DNA from: Pseudomonadota bacterium
GTDB taxonomy: Bacteria; Pseudomonadota; Alphaproteobacteria; UBA9219; RGZA01
Direction of reading: 5' to 3'
DNA: 5,690 nucleotides
Assembly (NCBI GenBank): GCA_016195205.1
Contig: JACQAB010000214.1
Location: 1-5,690, forward strand
Part shown: positions 3,682 through 5,690 of the stretch, piece by piece
How the letters are laid out: every line of letters starts with the position of its first letter
Numbering within the stretch: the first letter of the stretch is position 1
Made by a program: the position numbers and the translations under genes
Notes under the pieces: model-generated
Databases searched by the model: none
What the model was told of the DNA's origin: nothing
The model's input: only the letters and a program-made list of their open reading frames with translations

Positions 3682-4548
3682 ATGTCTTCCATCGTCTACC
3701 TCAACGGCCAGTATCTTCTCAAGGACGAGGCGCGCATCTCGCCCGAGGATCGCGGCTTTATCTTCGGCGACGGGGTGTATGAAGCCACGCGCGCGCTTTC
3801 GGGCAAGCTGTTCGAATGGCCACGCCACGCCAAGCGCCTGCAATGGAGCCTGGGCGAGCTGAAGATCAAACCCGCCATCGCCATGGGTGAGCTTGAAAAA
3901 ATCTCCCTCACCCTGCTTGAGAAAAACGGGTTGGCGCAGGAAGCCATCGTATATTTGCAGATCACTCGTGGTGCCGCGCCGCGCACCCACGTTTTTCCGC
4001 CTGCCAGCGTGCCCTGCACGGTGTATTTGACGGCTTCAGCCTTCACCCCGCCGCATGATTTGCGCAAAACCGGCGCGCGCGTTATCACCGTGCCCGACCA
4101 GCGCTGGACGCGTTGCGACCTGAAAACCGTGAACCTGCTTCCGGCGGTGCTGGCCAAGCAGCAGGCCCAGGAAGCCGGCGCGTTTGAGGCGGTTCTTACA
4201 CGCGACGGCGTGATGATCGAGGGCGCTTATTCCAGCATTTTCGGCGTGGTGAACGGCGTGATCCGCACCCATCCTTTGAACCAGCGCATCCTGGCTGGCG
4301 TTACGCGCGAGGTGGTGGTCGAGATTGTTCGTGAATTAAAACTGCCCTTCGAGGAAAAACCCATTGCCCTGGCCGAGGTGCCGAATCTTTCCGAATTGTT
4401 CCTCACCTCCAGCGGCAACGACGTGTTGCCCATCGCCGCGCTGGATGGAAATAAAATCGGCAACGGCATGCCCGGCCCCGTGGCGCAACAGCTTTACGCC
4501 GCGCTGGCCAAAAGGATGCATGGCAAAGGCGTGCCGCTGGCAGCTTGA
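3682..4548 (+). CDS. dat: D-amino-acid transaminase (PLP fold type IV aminotransferase)
   Basis: The predicted reaction is D-alanine + 2-oxoglutarate to pyruvate + D-glutamate (EC 2.6.1.21), linking D-amino-acid pools for peptidoglycan; it is cytosolic. The 288-residue protein aligns end to end, by memory, with the Bacillus enzyme. It shows EDRGFIFGDGVYE (22-34, Tyr33 matching Tyr31) and TRGAAPRTHVFP (95-106), whose Arg101 and His103 match the carboxylate-trap Arg98/His100. It also shows CDLKTVNLLPAVLAKQQA with Lys148 as the PLP lysine, IEGAYSSIFG (E180) and LFLTSSGNDVLPI near the end. These residues favour D-amino-acid over branched-chain transaminase, although leuC next door would fit the latter. 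No SD is visible before the ATG, since the preceding bases are the C-rich repeat arm. The start is nevertheless supported by the family N-terminus (IVYLNGQYL). Confidence 0.88.
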   Translation: MSSIVYLNGQYLLKDEARISPEDRGFIFGDGVYEATRALSGKLFEWPRHAKRLQWSLGELKIKPAIAMGELEKISLTLLEKNGLAQEAIVYLQITRGAAPRTHVFPPASVPCTVYLTASAFTPPHDLRKTGARVITVPDQRWTRCDLKTVNLLPAVLAKQQAQEAGAFEAVLTRDGVMIEGAYSSIFGVVNGVIRTHPLNQRILAGVTREVVVEIVRELKLPFEEKPIALAEVPNLSELFLTSSGNDVLPIAALDGNKIGNGMPGPVAQQLYAALAKRMHGKGVPLAA

Positions 4549-4579
4549 TTACCGATGAAAAACCGGCAATTCTAGGCGC

Positions 4580-5690
4580 ATGAAAACCCTTTACGACAAA
4601 ATCTGGGACGCCCATGTGGTGAAGTCGCTGCCCGACGGCACGGCGGTGCTTTATATCGACCGCCATCTGGTGCATGAGGTGACCAGCCCGCAGGCGTTTG
4701 AAGGCCTGCGCCTGACCGGGCGCAAGGTGCGCCATCCGGAAGCCGCGCTGGCGGTGGCCGACCATAACGTGCCCACCACGCCCGACCGTCTGCAGGGCAT
4801 CCGCGAGGAAGAATCGCGCATCCAGGTAGAGGCGTTGGCGCAAAACGCCAAAGCCACCGGCATTGAATATTTCGACATGGCGGATGAGCGCCAGGGCATT
4901 GTTCACATTGTGGGCCCGGAGCAAGGCTTCACCCAGCCGGGCATGACGATTGTGTGCGGCGACAGCCATACCTCCACCCACGGCGCGTTCGGGGCCCTCG
5001 CTTTCGGCATCGGCACCTCGGAAGTGGAACACGTGCTGGCCACGCAAACGTTGCTGATGAAGCGCGCGAAGAACATGAAAATTGATGTGCGCGGCGCCAC
5101 CGGCTTTGGCATCACGCCCAAGGATGTAATCCTGGCTGTCATCGGCGCCACCGGCACGGCGGGCGGCACCGGGCACGTGATGGAATATGTGGGCGAAGTG
5201 TTCCGCGACATGACCATGGAAGGCCGCATGACGGTCTGTAACATGAGCATTGAAGCCGGAGCGCGCGCCGGGCTCATCGCGCCTGATGAGGCCACCTTTG
5301 CCTATCTGGAAGGCCGCCCCCTGGCGCCCAAGGGCGACGCCTGGAAAAAAGCCCTGACTTACTGGAAAACCCTGCCCTCCGACGGTGGCACGGCATTCGA
5401 CAAGGAAGTGCGGATCGAGGCCGCCGGCATTGCGCCGCAGGTCACCTGGGGCACCAGCCCGCAGGATGTATTGCCCATCACCGGCGCGGTGCCCGCGCCC
5501 GGCGATTTCGCCAACGGCAGGCGCGAGGCGGTGGAGCGCTCGCTGTCCTACATGGGCCTGACGCCCGGAATAAAACTGCGCGACGTGCAGGTGGATAAGG
5601 TTTTCATCGGTTCCTGCACCAACGGCCGCATCGAAGACCTGCGCGAAGCCAGCAAGGTGGTGATGGGCAAGAAGCTTGCCGGGAATATTA
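4580..5690 (+). CDS. leuC: 3-isopropylmalate dehydratase large subunit LeuC (3' end outside window)
   Basis: LeuC pairs with LeuD to isomerise 2-isopropylmalate to 3-isopropylmalate in leucine biosynthesis, using a 4Fe-4S cluster in the cytosol. The frame is open from the ATG to the window end (370 codons plus one base). About 100 residues of the usual 466-470 are missing only because the window stops. Visible blocks include LYDKIWDAHVV, YIDRHLVHEVTSPQAFEGLR, DHNVPT, VGPEQGFTQPGMTIVCGDSH, THGAFGALAFGIGTSEVEHV, ATGTAGGTGHVMEYVGE, MEGRMTVCNMSIEAGARAGL and IGSCTNGRIEDLREA. The last block holds Cys346, the first cluster ligand; the other two ligands lie beyond the window. The SD is weak (TAGG at 4573-4576), and the gene starts 31 bases after the transaminase stop. 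The assignment to LeuC rather than aconitase rests on near-identity of these blocks to the E. coli protein. Confidence 0.96.
   Translation, partial: MKTLYDKIWDAHVVKSLPDGTAVLYIDRHLVHEVTSPQAFEGLRLTGRKVRHPEAALAVADHNVPTTPDRLQGIREEESRIQVEALAQNAKATGIEYFDMADERQGIVHIVGPEQGFTQPGMTIVCGDSHTSTHGAFGALAFGIGTSEVEHVLATQTLLMKRAKNMKIDVRGATGFGITPKDVILAVIGATGTAGGTGHVMEYVGEVFRDMTMEGRMTVCNMSIEAGARAGLIAPDEATFAYLEGRPLAPKGDAWKKALTYWKTLPSDGGTAFDKEVRIEAAGIAPQVTWGTSPQDVLPITGAVPAPGDFANGRREAVERSLSYMGLTPGIKLRDVQVDKVFIGSCTNGRIEDLREASKVVMGKKLAGNI

Noticed and set aside
3682..4548. Branched-chain aminotransferase IlvE (because leuC is next door)
   Set aside because: The TRGAAPRTHVFP block with Arg101/His103 and the overall length match D-amino-acid transaminase rather than IlvE.
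4403..5176. - strand open frame of 257 codons opposite dat and leuC
   Set aside because: It lies opposite well-supported coding sequence, spans two genes and their gap, and has a His/Arg/Ala-rich product with no recognisable domain; it is a GC-rich shadow frame.

Overview
The window is a conserved housekeeping segment of a GC-rich (roughly 60-63% by eye) proteobacterial chromosome. It is most likely alphaproteobacterial, judging from the gene order ffh - rpsP - rimM - trmD - rplS - leuC, the Ala/Lys-rich tail on S16 and the style of the proteins. I cannot name the genus from sequence alone. All genes are on the + strand.

Layout. Positions 1-473 hold the 3' end of ffh (signal recognition particle GTPase, M domain). 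A G/C-rich palindromic repeat (398-488) forms the end of ffh. rpsP (520-936), rimM (946-1554), trmD (1976-2683) and rplS (3177-3566) form the classical ribosome-maturation/tRNA-m1G37 cluster. A compact AT-rich cassette lies between rimM and trmD: a small GIY-YIG nuclease gene (1551-1844) bracketed by inverted copies of one palindromic repeat (1504-1533 and 1847-1948). The right copy is itself split by a second palindromic element. A lineage-specific single-pass membrane protein (2740-2991) sits between trmD and rplS, followed by a structured leader before rplS. A second copy of the G/C-rich palindromic repeat (3566-3681) fills the gap between rplS and a D-amino-acid transaminase gene (3682-4548). 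leuC (4580 to the window end, truncated) follows.

How the genes work together. Ffh, S16, RimM, TrmD and L19 serve translation and protein targeting: SRP delivery, 30S assembly, 16S maturation, m1G37 tRNA methylation and a 50S protein. The transaminase (D-alanine/D-glutamate interconversion) and LeuC (leucine biosynthesis) are metabolic neighbours that probably share the locus rather than a pathway.

The most interesting feature is how repeats have been absorbed into this essential operon. Two unrelated repeat families supply the C-terminal codons of Ffh and RimM, overlap the rplS stop codon and abut the transaminase start. The nuclease gene starts inside the rimM stop codon (ATGA) and is flanked by inverted repeats. 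This looks like a candidate small mobile or repeat-associated unit (repeat - GIY-YIG nuclease - repeat). The unit as a system is an inference; the repeats, overlaps and motifs are directly visible.
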